24,148 bases of DNA from a virus (IMGVR_UViG_3300037809_000227:1-24148); one strand, 5' to 3'. Counted from the stretch's first letter, positions 7,684 to 16,048 are shown. Translations and numbers: made by a program. Notes: generated by a model not told the origin, from the letters alone.

Positions 7684-9045
7684 ATGATATATTCAAAAGA
7701 CTCATTAGAACAACAACACGAGATGTACAAAAGTCTTGCCAGCAAATGGGCTTTTTATATGGACAGTTACAGAGGTGGTCATGCTTACAAGAGTAAGAAC
7801 TACTTAACTCGATACACATTTGAATCCAACGAACAATACAAGAGCCGTATTGAACAAACACCACTAGACAATCATTGTGCAAGTATTGTACAGATTTATA
7901 CATCATTTTTATTTGCTGAAGCACCTACTAGACAATTTGGTAAGTTACAAAACGACCCTGTACTAGCAGACTTCTTAGAAGATGCCGACAGAGAAGGTCG
8001 TAGTTGGGATAACTTCATGAAACAAGCCTCTATATTAGCAAGTGTTTACGGACATGCATGGATTATTGTCGATAGACCTTCACTTGAAGTTAGCACACGA
8101 CAAGAAGAAATTGACAATGGCATTAGACCTTATGTAAGTGTGATTAACCCACTTAATGTATTAGATTGGGAGTACACACGCTTTGATAATGGCATCACTG
8201 AATTAACATTTTTAAAAGTAGTAGAAGGTGAAAATCATTACAAATGTTACTACGCAGACCGCACTGATACAGTTGCGCTTAGTGAAGATGGTAATACAGT
8301 CGATGTTCAGAGTGTACCTAACCCTTACAACAAGATTACAGCAGTACCTGTGTACGCACAGCGCGATTACACACAAGGTATTGGTATTAGTGATATCGGT
8401 GACATCAGTGACATGCAAAGAGCAATCTTTGATGAAAACAGTGAAATTGAGCAGATTATTAGATTAAGTAGTCACCCATCGTTAGTTAAAACTGCAAGTA
8501 CACAAGCAGGTGCTGGAGCAGGTGCAATTATTCAAATAGACGAGGACATGGACCCAGGTTTAAAACCTTACTTACTACAGCCCGATGCTGAATCATTAGA
8601 CAGCATTAGAGCATCAATAGGCGACAAAGTTGAAGCAATCAACCGTATGTCTAATGTAGGCGCAATACGCACAATAGAAACAAAATCAATGTCAGGTGTA
8701 GCAATGGAAACGGAATTCCGTTTATTGAACGCTAGACTTGCTGAAAAAGCAGATAACTTAGAATTAGCAGAAGAACAGGTGTGGCAATTAGTTGCTACTA
8801 TGTCAGGTACTAATTGGGATGGTACTATCAAGTACCCAGACTCATTCAATGCACACGATACAGAGAATGATTTGGCAGTACTTGAAAAGGCATTATTGTT
8901 AACTAAAAATCCTAAGTTAGTAGAAAAAATTGAGGAGAAAATCGCTATGTTGATTATCGATAATAGCGACGATTTAAACGAGGTGCTCGATAGTGCTAAA
9001 ACACTTGATATTAGCATCGACAGCGAAAATTTAATAAATAAATAA
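7684..9045 (+). CDS. Portal protein
   Basis: A 453-residue protein immediately after the large terminase, with AAAGG eight bases before its start. The pattern of an N-terminal RIEQTPLDNHCASIVQIY region, then ASILASVYGHAWIIVDRP, YVSVINPLNVLDWEY and a long helical C-terminus (SGVAMETEFRLLNARLAEKA) is that of portal proteins of siphoviruses of this type, related to the DUF4055 group. It should form the dodecameric ring at one capsid vertex through which DNA passes, and dock the terminase and the adaptor. The last 60 residues are acidic. Position and length support the call. Confidence 0.85.
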   Translation: MIYSKDSLEQQHEMYKSLASKWAFYMDSYRGGHAYKSKNYLTRYTFESNEQYKSRIEQTPLDNHCASIVQIYTSFLFAEAPTRQFGKLQNDPVLADFLEDADREGRSWDNFMKQASILASVYGHAWIIVDRPSLEVSTRQEEIDNGIRPYVSVINPLNVLDWEYTRFDNGITELTFLKVVEGENHYKCYYADRTDTVALSEDGNTVDVQSVPNPYNKITAVPVYAQRDYTQGIGISDIGDISDMQRAIFDENSEIEQIIRLSSHPSLVKTASTQAGAGAGAIIQIDEDMDPGLKPYLLQPDAESLDSIRASIGDKVEAINRMSNVGAIRTIETKSMSGVAMETEFRLLNARLAEKADNLELAEEQVWQLVATMSGTNWDGTIKYPDSFNAHDTENDLAVLEKALLLTKNPKLVEKIEEKIAMLIIDNSDDLNEVLDSAKTLDISIDSENLINK

Positions 9046-9050
9046 CAACA

Positions 9051-9063
9051 CTGCATGATGCAG
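9051..9063 (+). other. Short perfect inverted repeat after the portal gene
   Basis: CTGCATGATGCAG is a perfect inverted repeat that can form five base pairs with a three-base loop, followed by GCTTTTA. It could act as a weak terminator or an mRNA processing/stability hairpin between portal and scaffold genes; the stem is too short and the T-run too poor for a confident terminator. Confidence 0.35.
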
Positions 9064-9097
9064 GCTTTTACTCACAAACATAACGAGGTTAAACAAC

Positions 9098-9760
9098 ATG
9101 TCTGAAACAATAACAGAAAATTTGGTAGAACAGGGTACTGATACCGTCGAACAAAATCAGGGAAAGTCTTTTACTCAAGAAGAAGTAAACAAGTTAGTTG
9201 CACAGCGCGTCGATAGAGAACGCAACAAGTACGATAAAAAGTACAGTGGCATTGATGTCGAGCACTACGATAAACTTGTATCACAAGAAGCCAAAAAACT
9301 TCTAAATGAAAAAAAAGCAAGAGGTGAATTTGATTCAATTTTGAAAGATACTGTTACAAAAAAAGATGCAGTTATTTCAAACCTGGAACAGGAACTGAAG
9401 AACATTAAAGTTAATGGCGCTTTGTTAAGTTCAGCAAGTACTAATAAGGCAGTTAATGCTGACCAAGTAGTTGCTTTGTTACAAAGTCAAGTTAAGTTAC
9501 ATGATGGGCATGTTGAAATCATTGACGGCAATAACCAACCGCGATACACAGAGAGCGGTGATTTAATGCAAGTTGACGATTTAGTAAGTGAATTCTTACA
9601 AACAAACCCACATTTTGTTCAAGCAGGTCCAAAAGGTTCAGGTACAACAAATGCGATTAGTAATAATGCGCATGGTGTAGTTGATTTGGACACCTTAGAC
9701 ATGACAAACCCTTTAGACCGTCAAAAGTACAAAGATGCTAAGGCTAACGGGTTAATTTAA
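9098..9760 (+). CDS. Capsid scaffolding protein
   Basis: This 220-residue protein lies between portal and major capsid genes. It opens with an acidic, Gln-rich region and the phrase FTQEEVNKLVAQRVDRERNK, a hallmark of phage scaffold proteins. A long charged coiled-coil region follows (about residues 40-105), then a small C-terminal part containing NPHFVQAGPKGSGTTNA and a basic end (DRQKYKDAKANGLI) that probably binds capsid protein. It should guide shell assembly and be released from the prohead. No serine protease catalytic set is seen, so a protease fusion is unlikely. Confidence 0.82.
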   Translation: MSETITENLVEQGTDTVEQNQGKSFTQEEVNKLVAQRVDRERNKYDKKYSGIDVEHYDKLVSQEAKKLLNEKKARGEFDSILKDTVTKKDAVISNLEQELKNIKVNGALLSSASTNKAVNADQVVALLQSQVKLHDGHVEIIDGNNQPRYTESGDLMQVDDLVSEFLQTNPHFVQAGPKGSGTTNAISNNAHGVVDLDTLDMTNPLDRQKYKDAKANGLI

Positions 9761-9771
9761 TAATATTATTC

Positions 9772-9777
9772 AAGGAG
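9772..9777 (+). promoter_or_regulatory. Strong ribosome binding site of the capsid gene
   Basis: AAGGAG followed by AATAAAA and ATG at 9785. An AT-only palindrome (AATAATATTATT, 9759-9770) lies just before it and would keep the site single-stranded. Confidence 0.8.
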
Positions 9778-9784
9778 AATAAAA

Positions 9785-10609
9785 ATGGCAGATTCATATA
9801 TTAGTTCTACCAACACAGATGCGTTATTTGTACCAGCAAAGGCAGCAACTATTTACTCAGCACACGAAAGTTCGTTATTTCTAGGTGGTCAATTAATCCC
9901 AGTAGTAAACGCACCAAACGGCGTGTTACAAGTACCTGAACTATCTTCAGTTACTGCTACTACTATCACTAGTGGTATCACAGGTGATGTTGGTATTACA
10001 AACCCAACAGACACTAAGAACACAGTTAATGCTGATTTATACGCGGCTCGTTCAGTGATTCGTGATTTAGGTAACATCGACCCAACTGAAATTGGTCGTG
10101 CATTAGGTAATTCAGTTTCTTCGAAATTCGATGCTTCTGTTGCCGCTGTACTTGGTACTTTAACAGCACAAGAAATCACTTCAGGTGATTTAGACATGGC
10201 TGAAATCTTCGCCGCAGTTGCTACGATTCGTGGTGGTGGTGAAACAGGTCAATTGTTTGGTGTAGTTTCAACTGATGCATACGCAGCACTAATGGGTGAC
10301 ATTGGTAGTACAGCATTTGCTGGTGGTGAAAACTTCCAGGGTGCCGCACTTCGTTCAGGTTACTTCGGTACTTTAGCAGGCGTTGCTTGTTTCGTTTCAT
10401 CTTATGTAGATGGAACTAACACAGGCGTTACTAATCCTAAGATGGCAATTTTCGGTCAAGACGCAATGCGAATTGGTATGCAGAAGAATGTTGATTTAGA
10501 AATCGCACGCCGTGCTGAAGCAGTAGGTTGGGATGCAGTAGCATCACTACACGCTGGTGTTGGCCTTATCGACGCAAGTCGTGGTGTAATGATTCTAGAC
10601 GCGGTTTAA
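9785..10609 (+). CDS. Major capsid protein
   Basis: A 274-residue protein with the strongest ribosome binding context in the head region. It has the layout of an HK97-fold capsid protein: an N-terminal segment, a beta-rich E-loop-like region (LQVPELSSVTATTITSG), the helix RALGNSVSSKFDASVAAVLG, the phrase FGVVSTDAYAALMG, and a C-terminal P-domain ending in the common IFGQDAMRIGMQKNVDLEIAR type pattern. It should build the icosahedral shell. There is no long N-terminal delta domain, consistent with the separate scaffold gene just upstream. Position after scaffold and before the adaptor supports the call. Confidence 0.88.
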   Translation: MADSYISSTNTDALFVPAKAATIYSAHESSLFLGGQLIPVVNAPNGVLQVPELSSVTATTITSGITGDVGITNPTDTKNTVNADLYAARSVIRDLGNIDPTEIGRALGNSVSSKFDASVAAVLGTLTAQEITSGDLDMAEIFAAVATIRGGGETGQLFGVVSTDAYAALMGDIGSTAFAGGENFQGAALRSGYFGTLAGVACFVSSYVDGTNTGVTNPKMAIFGQDAMRIGMQKNVDLEIARRAEAVGWDAVASLHAGVGLIDASRGVMILDAV

Positions 10610-10629
10610 TCCCACAGTAGGTATAAGTT

Positions 10630-11052
10630 ATGAGCATGAGCACAGACAACGATATCTTGGAATATATGCCTGATTTAAACGATTATGGCATCCAAGGTTT
10701 CAGTAACGAACATGCTAAAACACGCAACGATATTCTAAGACGACTTAGAATTGAATGGTACCCTAGACATCGAGGTAACGCATCTACAGAGATGAATGCT
10801 TCGTTGTTAACGGAATCGCAGTTCACACGCGTTGCTGTGTTTCATGTTCTAAGTTATTACATTTTACCTAAGTTAACTCAGTTTACTACTGATGGTGATA
10901 GATTTCAAGTAATGTTGGACTTTTATAAAGACCGATATGAAGAAGAATTTAATTTAATTCTTCGCGATGGAATTGAATATGATGCTGATAGTAGCGGTGC
11001 TATTACAGACTCAGAAAAATCACCTGAAGTATTTTTAAAGTTGGAACGATAG
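10630..11052 (+). CDS. Head-tail adaptor (connector) with EF-hand-like loop
   Basis: A 140-residue protein directly after the capsid gene, in the usual place of the gp6/gp15-type adaptor ring that extends the portal. It has helical regions LRRLRIEWYPRHRG, LLTESQFTRVAVFHVLSYYI and DRFQVMLDFYKDRYEEEFNL, typical of adaptors of this marine siphovirus type. Near the C-terminus residues 118-129 read DADSSGAITDSE, which fits the 12-residue EF-hand calcium loop (acidic or polar at 1, 3, 5, Gly at 6, Ile at 8, Glu at 12). Calcium binding would be inference. It should join portal and neck. Confidence 0.75.
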   Translation: MSMSTDNDILEYMPDLNDYGIQGFSNEHAKTRNDILRRLRIEWYPRHRGNASTEMNASLLTESQFTRVAVFHVLSYYILPKLTQFTTDGDRFQVMLDFYKDRYEEEFNLILRDGIEYDADSSGAITDSEKSPEVFLKLER

Positions 11053-11484
11053 ATGAATAAACGGGAATTAATTGTTGAAGATTTAATCAGTGTTTTAAAA
11101 GATGCTGATGACCCACGATTTGGGTTAGTAACAAGAGATTTGTTCGACCCTGAGAGTTTAAGTCGACAACAATTTCCTGCTATCTATATTGCAACTGCAA
11201 ATGAAACTAGAGCAGACCTAACACAAGGTGGCAGCAATGGCACTAGAGAAGGGTCGCTTGAAATTACATTTATAGCATGGGTTAATGGGGCAAATATTGA
11301 TACCCAACGCAACGAGATAATTGAGCGCATTGAAGAAGTTATCGATTTAGACAGAACTAGAAATGGTAATGCTAAATGGACACAAGTGCGTGATATTACA
11401 GTTGATTTTGATATCATTGAGCCCTTTGGTAAAGTAGAAATAACTACTGAAATTTATTATACATACACACGAGGTGAGTTATGA
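11053..11484 (+). CDS. Tail terminator / neck protein
   Basis: A 143-residue protein starting one base after the adaptor stop. The N-terminus is a helix (RELIVEDLISVLKDA), then DLFDPESLSRQQFPAIYIA, and beta strands GSLEITFIAWVNG, TVDFDIIEPFGKVEITTEI and a final YYTYTRGEL. This alpha/beta pattern fits the tail-terminator (gpU-like) or neck family, which caps the tail tube and joins it to the head. Position between adaptor and major tail protein agrees. A head-closure protein is the main alternative. Ends in an ATGA overlap with a 50-residue gene. Confidence 0.68.
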   Translation: MNKRELIVEDLISVLKDADDPRFGLVTRDLFDPESLSRQQFPAIYIATANETRADLTQGGSNGTREGSLEITFIAWVNGANIDTQRNEIIERIEEVIDLDRTRNGNAKWTQVRDITVDFDIIEPFGKVEITTEIYYTYTRGEL

Positions 11485-11633
11485 ATAAAGTAACTTTAAC
11501 TAACGGTGAGCGTGAAATCAAGGTTGGTGAAAATCAAGTAACAGCATGGAATAATGCAGGTTACAAGGTTAAATCAGACAAGATTTTACTCAAAGCCGTT
11601 AAGCAAAAGCCAATTAATAAGGAGAAAGACTAA
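11481..11633 (+). CDS. 50-residue protein before the tail tube gene
   Basis: The ATG overlaps the previous stop by four bases (ATGA) and the stop overlaps the next ATG (TAATG), so the frame fills the gap exactly. The product begins MNKVTLTNGEREIKVGENQV, then WNNAGYKVKSD and a basic Lys-rich end. Small proteins of this look are found beside tail-tube genes of related phages. Its 3' end contains the AAGGAG ribosome binding site of the major tail protein, so it may also couple translation. Function unknown. Confidence 0.65.
   Translation: MNKVTLTNGEREIKVGENQVTAWNNAGYKVKSDKILLKAVKQKPINKEKD
11619..11624 (+). promoter_or_regulatory. Strong ribosome binding site of the major tail gene
   Basis: AAGGAG lies inside the 3' end of the 50-residue gene, nine bases before the ATG at 11633. 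Confidence 0.75.
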
Positions 11634-12022
11634 TGGCAACATATACAGGTCAAGACGGTAGTTTAACTATCGAAGGCGACGCGGTTGCAGAACTTCGTTC
11701 TTGGAGCATGGACTTAACAATCAATACTATTGAAAATACTGTTATGACGGCTGACACCAAAACCTTTAAACAAGGTTTGAAAGAGTGGTCAGGGTCTGCA
11801 GACATTTACTATAGTGCGACTGTAGCAGGTAACATTTTAGATTCAGTTAACACTGGTTCGGTAGCATTTATTGGCTACCCATCAACAGCAGGTACTGGTG
11901 ACCCTAAAGTGTCAGGCAACATTCTAATTACTGGATTAAGTATTAATAGTACTTTAGAAGGTATGGTTGAAGCGAGTGTTTCGTTCCAAGGTACAGGCGA
12001 TGTAACCATCGGCGTAGCGTAG
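11633..12022 (+). CDS. Major tail (tube) protein
   Basis: A 129-residue, almost all-beta protein with a strong ribosome binding site. It begins with the pattern GQDGSLTIEGDAVAELRSWS, followed by a TIENTVMTADTKTFKQGLKEW segment and SGSADIYY. It ends with strand pairs (VSGNILITGLSIN, MVEASVSFQGTGDVTIG). This is the layout of siphovirus tail-tube proteins in the Hcp-like fold, which stack as hexamers around the tape measure. Position between the tail terminator and chaperone genes agrees. Short but typical for this group. Confidence 0.82.
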   Translation: MATYTGQDGSLTIEGDAVAELRSWSMDLTINTIENTVMTADTKTFKQGLKEWSGSADIYYSATVAGNILDSVNTGSVAFIGYPSTAGTGDPKVSGNILITGLSINSTLEGMVEASVSFQGTGDVTIGVA

Positions 12023-12048
12023 CGCCTTAATAGCGTTAGTAACTCATT

Positions 12049-12432
12049 ATGCCATTACCATTAATAGCAAGACTAGTTGCAGGAATCGGGTATAGATTAT
12101 CGAAAGATAAGCCCACACCTACACTAGGCAAAGCACCTATTAAAGTGACAGGTCGGATAAAGACCAGTCCTAGTTTAAAAATCAAACTAGAAAAGGCACT
12201 TAATAGAAAGGTATCACGCATGATGGGTTATGCACATATGTCAGTAAAACCTTTGACACCAATTGATAGTGGTAAAGCACGAAGCAGTTGGCGCCTAACA
12301 GGCAAAGGTAAACATTCAAAATTAGTTAACAAAGTTCCGTACGCAAAGCGTTTAGAGAACGGGTGGTCAGGGCAAAGACCAAATGGCATGTTAACTCAGT
12401 TAATTAGTAAAATACAGAGGAAGTTTAAATGA
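12049..12432 (+). CDS. HK97 gp10-like neck / tail completion protein
   Basis: A basic 127-residue protein. The core phrases are LTPIDSGKARSSW and VPYAKRLENGWSGQRPNGML, the well-known signature of the HK97 gp10-type neck proteins (substrate loop P-Y-A then E-N-G-x-S). It should sit at the head-tail joint and help complete or stabilise the neck. No clear ribosome binding site precedes the ATG, so the start is less certain, but no other in-frame ATG occurs until codon 59. Its position after the tail-tube gene, not before it, is a little unusual. Confidence 0.75.
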   Translation: MPLPLIARLVAGIGYRLSKDKPTPTLGKAPIKVTGRIKTSPSLKIKLEKALNRKVSRMMGYAHMSVKPLTPIDSGKARSSWRLTGKGKHSKLVNKVPYAKRLENGWSGQRPNGMLTQLISKIQRKFK

Positions 12433-12767
12433 GCGTAATCGATAAAGTAACAAAACATTTCAATGAATCAGTTGACAACAACTTGAAAAAGTTTTATGTC
12501 AGCGAGTGGGATTTGGATGTGTACTACTACCCAACTTATTCGTTTAAAGACGAATCTAAGGTAATGCAAGCACAATCAGCAGGCAAAACAGTTGATGCAT
12601 TAATTGAAACTATTATTGTTAAAGCAAGAGATGGTGAAGGTAAGCGCTTGTTCAAAGATGCAGATAGAAGTGCATTGATGAATGAAGCAGACCCAACAAT
12701 TGTTATTAAAGTAGCAGGTGCAATTAACAACGGCGAAGTTAGTAGTGAGGAAATTGTAAAAAACTAA
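12429..12767 (+). CDS. Tail assembly chaperone gpG-like (unshifted product)
   Basis: A 112-residue protein starting in an ATGA overlap. It has a mixed alpha/beta N-terminal half (SEWDLDVYYYPTYSFKDESK), the segment LIETIIVKARDGEGKRLFKD, and an ADPTIVIKVAGAIN helix. It corresponds to lambda gpG: a short chaperone that coats the tape measure before tube assembly. The frame ends in AAC-TAA directly after a slippery heptamer, and the -1 frame continues with a T-like domain (see separate entry). Most ribosomes should stop here. Confidence 0.8.
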   Translation: MSVIDKVTKHFNESVDNNLKKFYVSEWDLDVYYYPTYSFKDESKVMQAQSAGKTVDALIETIIVKARDGEGKRLFKDADRSALMNEADPTIVIKVAGAINNGEVSSEEIVKN

Positions 12768-12928
12768 AAGCGAACATTGACTTATTTGTTCTAATGCAAA
12801 TTTGCAAGGAACTGGGTCTTACACTACACCAAGGTATGGGATTGTCAATGTTCGAGATTAAATTATGGGTCGCTTACTTCAAGCAGGTAAACGAACTTGA
12901 AAGGGAGAGTTTAAATGCCAAGAAGTGA
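12429..12928 (+). CDS. Tail assembly chaperone gpGT-like, by programmed -1 frameshift
   Basis: Join 12429-12764 with 12764-12928. Slippage at A AAA AAC (12758-12764) bypasses the TAA and adds 54 codons ending at TGA 12926-12928, for about 166 residues. The added part begins LKANIDLFVLMQICKELGL and contains MFEIKLWVAYFKQVNELE. This is strongly protein-like and has the helix-rich look of lambda T domains, which contact the tail tube while G binds the tape measure. The extension fills the otherwise empty space between 12767 and 12915 and overlaps the tape measure start. The arrangement matches the conserved G/GT switch of siphoviruses; the ratio cannot be read from sequence. Confidence 0.85.
12758..12764 (+). 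other. Slippery heptamer A AAA AAC for -1 frameshift
   Basis: In the gene's reading frame the bases are GTA AAA AAC TAA, an X XXY YYZ site placed immediately before the stop codon. No long downstream hairpin or pseudoknot is obvious; the adjacent stop codon may slow the ribosome. Confidence 0.85.
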
Positions 12929-14801
12929 CGCTACGCTAAAAATTGATGCTGATGTAAGAGGTGCGTCCAAAGCGATTACCAAACTTAACAAGGACTTAGG
13001 TGCTGTTAAGTTAAACGCTATGGTGAATCTAGGTAAAGCGGCACTTGGTGCTGGTAATTCCATGATTCAGACCAGTTATAGTTTCAAGCAAATGCAAACT
13101 GCATTGGATTCAGTATCAGGTTCATCTAAAAAAGGTGCCGAAGCATTTGATAACCTACTAACATTATCAGAAAATACACAGTTTACTGTATCTGATTTAT
13201 CATCTGAATTTATTAAGTTAAAAGCCGCAGGTATTGAACCTACCAACGAGTTGATGATGACATTCGCAGATACTGCGGCTATCACAACAGACGGGTTAGG
13301 TACTATGACTGCAATGGCAGACATGTTAGCCCGTACAACAGCAGGTGGATTAGGTCTTGAAGATGTCAACAGACTAGCAGACCGTGGTGTTCCAGTGTTC
13401 AGAATACTAGAAGAACAACTTGGATTATCTCGTTTAGAAATTAGTGCATTTGGTAAGTCTGCTGAAGGTGCTAAACTAATCACTGATACTTTGTTTAAAT
13501 CACTTAGCAAAGAATTCGGTGGTAATGCTGGGAAGAACGCAGACCATGTTGCTGTTGCATTACAAAATATGGGTGTGCAAGCAGACTTGTTATTAGTAGC
13601 AATAGGCGATACAGGCTTATTAACTGGTCTTACTTACCTAGTTGAAGGAATGACAGCAGTTGTTGAAATTGCACATGCTTTAACAGACGCAATATTCGGT
13701 GTTGAAGAAGCACTTGGTAAAAAGACAGCAGCACTCAAAAAAGCAACAACTAATACAGAAGCATTAGCAACTAAGCAAGAATGGCTCAATGGACTGAATC
13801 GAGAGAAAAAAGCAATTGATGAAGGCATTCTAAGTGTAAGTAAATCGCACGAAGAAGCATTGATTAAACAAATTGCACTTGCTGAAAAGGATTTGGCAAT
13901 TGTAAAAGAACTAGTTGCTAATGGTGATGGCGAACTTGATTACATTAGAGCAAAAACTAATGTAACCAAGAACTCAACAACTGCATTAATTGAAAAGATT
14001 GAAGCCGTAAAAGCCCTTCGCACAGAAGAAGAAATCGGCAACGATTATACTTCGATGATTGAAGGTTTACGCACAGAAACAGAAATTATAAATGATGATT
14101 ATCAATCTAAACTAGAAATACTAGACGAGTTCAATGGCATCAAAGCGCTAAAAGATTCTGAATACTTTGCTTTGAAAGAGAAACTTGAACAAGAGCACGG
14201 TACTAAAATTGCCGCAATACAGCAAGGTAACTTTGACGAGCAACTACAGTTGTTCCAAGATAACAAATTTGCTGAGTTAAATTTAAATAAGTTAACCGAA
14301 GAACAAATGCTTCAGTTTACAAAAGACGCAGGAGTAAGTGCGTTAGGTGCGTTAGCACAGCATAACAAAAAAGCATTTCAGATGAAGAAGGCATATGATA
14401 TTGGTGTTGCACTAATGAACACCGCAATGGGTATTTCAAATGCATTATCACAATATCCGTTCCCATACAACCTAGCAATCGCGGCATTAATGGCAGTTCA
14501 AGGATATGCTCAAGTTCAAACAATTAGACAACAGCAGTATCAAGGTAGACAATTTGGTGGTACCACAACAGGTAATCAGCCATTCTTAGTTGGTGAGCGT
14601 GGACCTGAAGTGTTTACACCTGGTAGAACAGGTACTATTACGCCGAACGGCGCTAGTGGTGGTAAAAACATAAACATATCGTTTAACATCACTGCAACAG
14701 ATGCTTCGGGATTTGATGATTTATTAACTAGCAGAAAGCCAATGATACTTGGTATGGTTAGACAAGCAGTACACGAACAACCTGCACTATTACAAGGATA
14801 A
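12915..14801 (+). CDS. Tail tape measure protein
   Basis: A 628-residue protein with GGGAGAG upstream. Residues 1-230 carry the tape-measure N-terminal domain signature (SFKQMQTALDSVSGSSKKGA, TVSDLSSEFIKLKAAGIEP, MADMLARTTAGGLGLEDVNR). A hydrophobic stretch follows at about 220-262. A long coiled-coil region spans about 270-490, then a hydrophobic helix pair around 494-535. Near the end lies FLVGERGPEVFTPGRTG (557-573), typical of tape measures. The protein sets tail length and may help DNA entry. At about 1.5 angstroms per residue it implies a tail near 95 nm, which is short for a siphovirus. Its start overlaps the frameshift product of the chaperone. Confidence 0.92.
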   Translation: MPRSDATLKIDADVRGASKAITKLNKDLGAVKLNAMVNLGKAALGAGNSMIQTSYSFKQMQTALDSVSGSSKKGAEAFDNLLTLSENTQFTVSDLSSEFIKLKAAGIEPTNELMMTFADTAAITTDGLGTMTAMADMLARTTAGGLGLEDVNRLADRGVPVFRILEEQLGLSRLEISAFGKSAEGAKLITDTLFKSLSKEFGGNAGKNADHVAVALQNMGVQADLLLVAIGDTGLLTGLTYLVEGMTAVVEIAHALTDAIFGVEEALGKKTAALKKATTNTEALATKQEWLNGLNREKKAIDEGILSVSKSHEEALIKQIALAEKDLAIVKELVANGDGELDYIRAKTNVTKNSTTALIEKIEAVKALRTEEEIGNDYTSMIEGLRTETEIINDDYQSKLEILDEFNGIKALKDSEYFALKEKLEQEHGTKIAAIQQGNFDEQLQLFQDNKFAELNLNKLTEEQMLQFTKDAGVSALGALAQHNKKAFQMKKAYDIGVALMNTAMGISNALSQYPFPYNLAIAALMAVQGYAQVQTIRQQQYQGRQFGGTTTGNQPFLVGERGPEVFTPGRTGTITPNGASGGKNINISFNITATDASGFDDLLTSRKPMILGMVRQAVHEQPALLQG

Positions 14802-14804
14802 ACT

Positions 14805-15446
14805 ATGCCAACATTACCTATGCCACAAGAATTTAGAGAAATAGAAATTAACAGTGTATTTCCAGGTATGCGTGTTGATACAGACACGGGCAAATCGTAC
14901 AGATTAAACTTCGGTACGCAATTCTTCACAATTCAAGTTACCTACCCACCGATGGATAGAAACGAAACTAGGCAGGTAATGGGCTTTATGCAAGGCATGC
15001 AAGGACATTTATCAGAGTTTGATTGTCCAATGGGTGTTTACAGTGATTCTGCAGGTGCTAGAGCAACATTAAGTGGACCTGCAGTCAAAACATTAACTGT
15101 TGGTGCAAGTGCTTCTGTAGGCGATAGTGCTATTACTTACAATAGTAATTGGACAAGCACTTATTACAATTCAGGTACAGATGGTGATTTTTTAGCAGTT
15201 GGTGATTATATTACTTTTAGCACTCACACTAAAGTTTATCAATTAACTGCAGTTACAAACCCTAGTGCTATTGGTGTTGGTGGATTTAGCATTAGTCCTA
15301 GTTTACAATTGCCAATTACAACAAGTGCAACTATCGATGTAATGGATGTAACCATGAAAGTGTTTTTAGACGGCGACACCATGGAATATTCAACAGGTAC
15401 CAAAGGCTTTAGTCAGATAGCATTTAATTTAAAAGAAGATATCTAA
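14805..15446 (+). CDS. Distal tail-type protein
   Basis: A 213-residue protein with AAGGAT nine bases before its start. It follows the tape measure directly, where distal tail proteins lie. The N-terminal half (EIEINSVFPGMRV, FTIQVTYPPMDRNETRQVMG) and the segment GFMQGMQGHLSEFDCPMGVY recall distal tail proteins with an N-terminal ring and a galectin-like insert. The middle (about 85-190) is Ser/Thr/Gly-rich beta and may be that insert. No enzymatic motif. It likely forms the ring at the tube tip. It overlaps the next start (TAATG). Confidence 0.65.
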   Translation: MPTLPMPQEFREIEINSVFPGMRVDTDTGKSYRLNFGTQFFTIQVTYPPMDRNETRQVMGFMQGMQGHLSEFDCPMGVYSDSAGARATLSGPAVKTLTVGASASVGDSAITYNSNWTSTYYNSGTDGDFLAVGDYITFSTHTKVYQLTAVTNPSAIGVGGFSISPSLQLPITTSATIDVMDVTMKVFLDGDTMEYSTGTKGFSQIAFNLKEDI

Positions 15447-16048
15447 TGTCATTATTCAGTTCATCACAAGTAAATCAATTAGCAAGTGGCAAATTTCAAA
15501 TTATAGATTTGTTGGACTTGCATCTGTTTAATCCATCTACTAGAACATACACCGACAGTTACTATTTGTCGACTCTACCAACCGATAGAGAATTTACTAC
15601 TTCAACAGGCACTGAAATGTACTTAGGTGGGTTTTTAGTCAATCATAGTTTAACAAACACTAGTGATGAAGTTACTCGAAAAACTATTTCATTTACTTTA
15701 TCAGGACTAAGTGCTACATTTGTATCAATGATTCAAGATAGTTTGCATTCTAATGCACCGTTTACCTTATATAAAGTGATTTTAGATGAAACTAACGCAC
15801 CTATTGGCAACGGTGTGATTGTGTACAAGGGCAGAATACAATCAGGTAGTTTTGAAGTATCGCCCGCTAATTCAGCAGTACAACTACACGGCTCACATAC
15901 ATTGTACAATTTCAACAGAACCAATAATGTTAGTTCACATCAAGACAACTATATTGCTTGGTGCAAAACGAATAACATAACAACCTATGGTACTGAATTC
16001 GCGGACATTGATAAACAAATCGACATACCTTGGGGCCGAAAAGCATGA
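15446..16048 (+). CDS. Distal tail / baseplate hub-type protein
   Basis: A 200-residue protein with the pattern SQVNQLASGKFQIIDLLDLHL, then TTSTGTEMYLGGFLVNHSLT, beta strands ending in VIVYKGRIQSGSFEVSPANS, and a C-terminus TYGTEFADIDKQIDIPWGRK. The last segment is typical of a tail protein that sits between distal tail and J-like genes in marine siphophages and resembles DUF2163-type baseplate hub proteins. It probably bridges the tail ring and the central tip. Ends with an ATGA overlap. Confidence 0.6.
   Translation: MSLFSSSQVNQLASGKFQIIDLLDLHLFNPSTRTYTDSYYLSTLPTDREFTTSTGTEMYLGGFLVNHSLTNTSDEVTRKTISFTLSGLSATFVSMIQDSLHSNAPFTLYKVILDETNAPIGNGVIVYKGRIQSGSFEVSPANSAVQLHGSHTLYNFNRTNNVSSHQDNYIAWCKTNNITTYGTEFADIDKQIDIPWGRKA

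Noticed and set aside
8568-9056. Open frame of 162 codons on the minus strand
   Set aside because: It lies wholly across the portal gene, its product is low-complexity Ser/Leu-rich, and no ribosome site or partner gene supports it.
13076-13510. Open frame of 144 codons on the minus strand
   Set aside because: Antisense shadow of the tape measure gene with no independent evidence.
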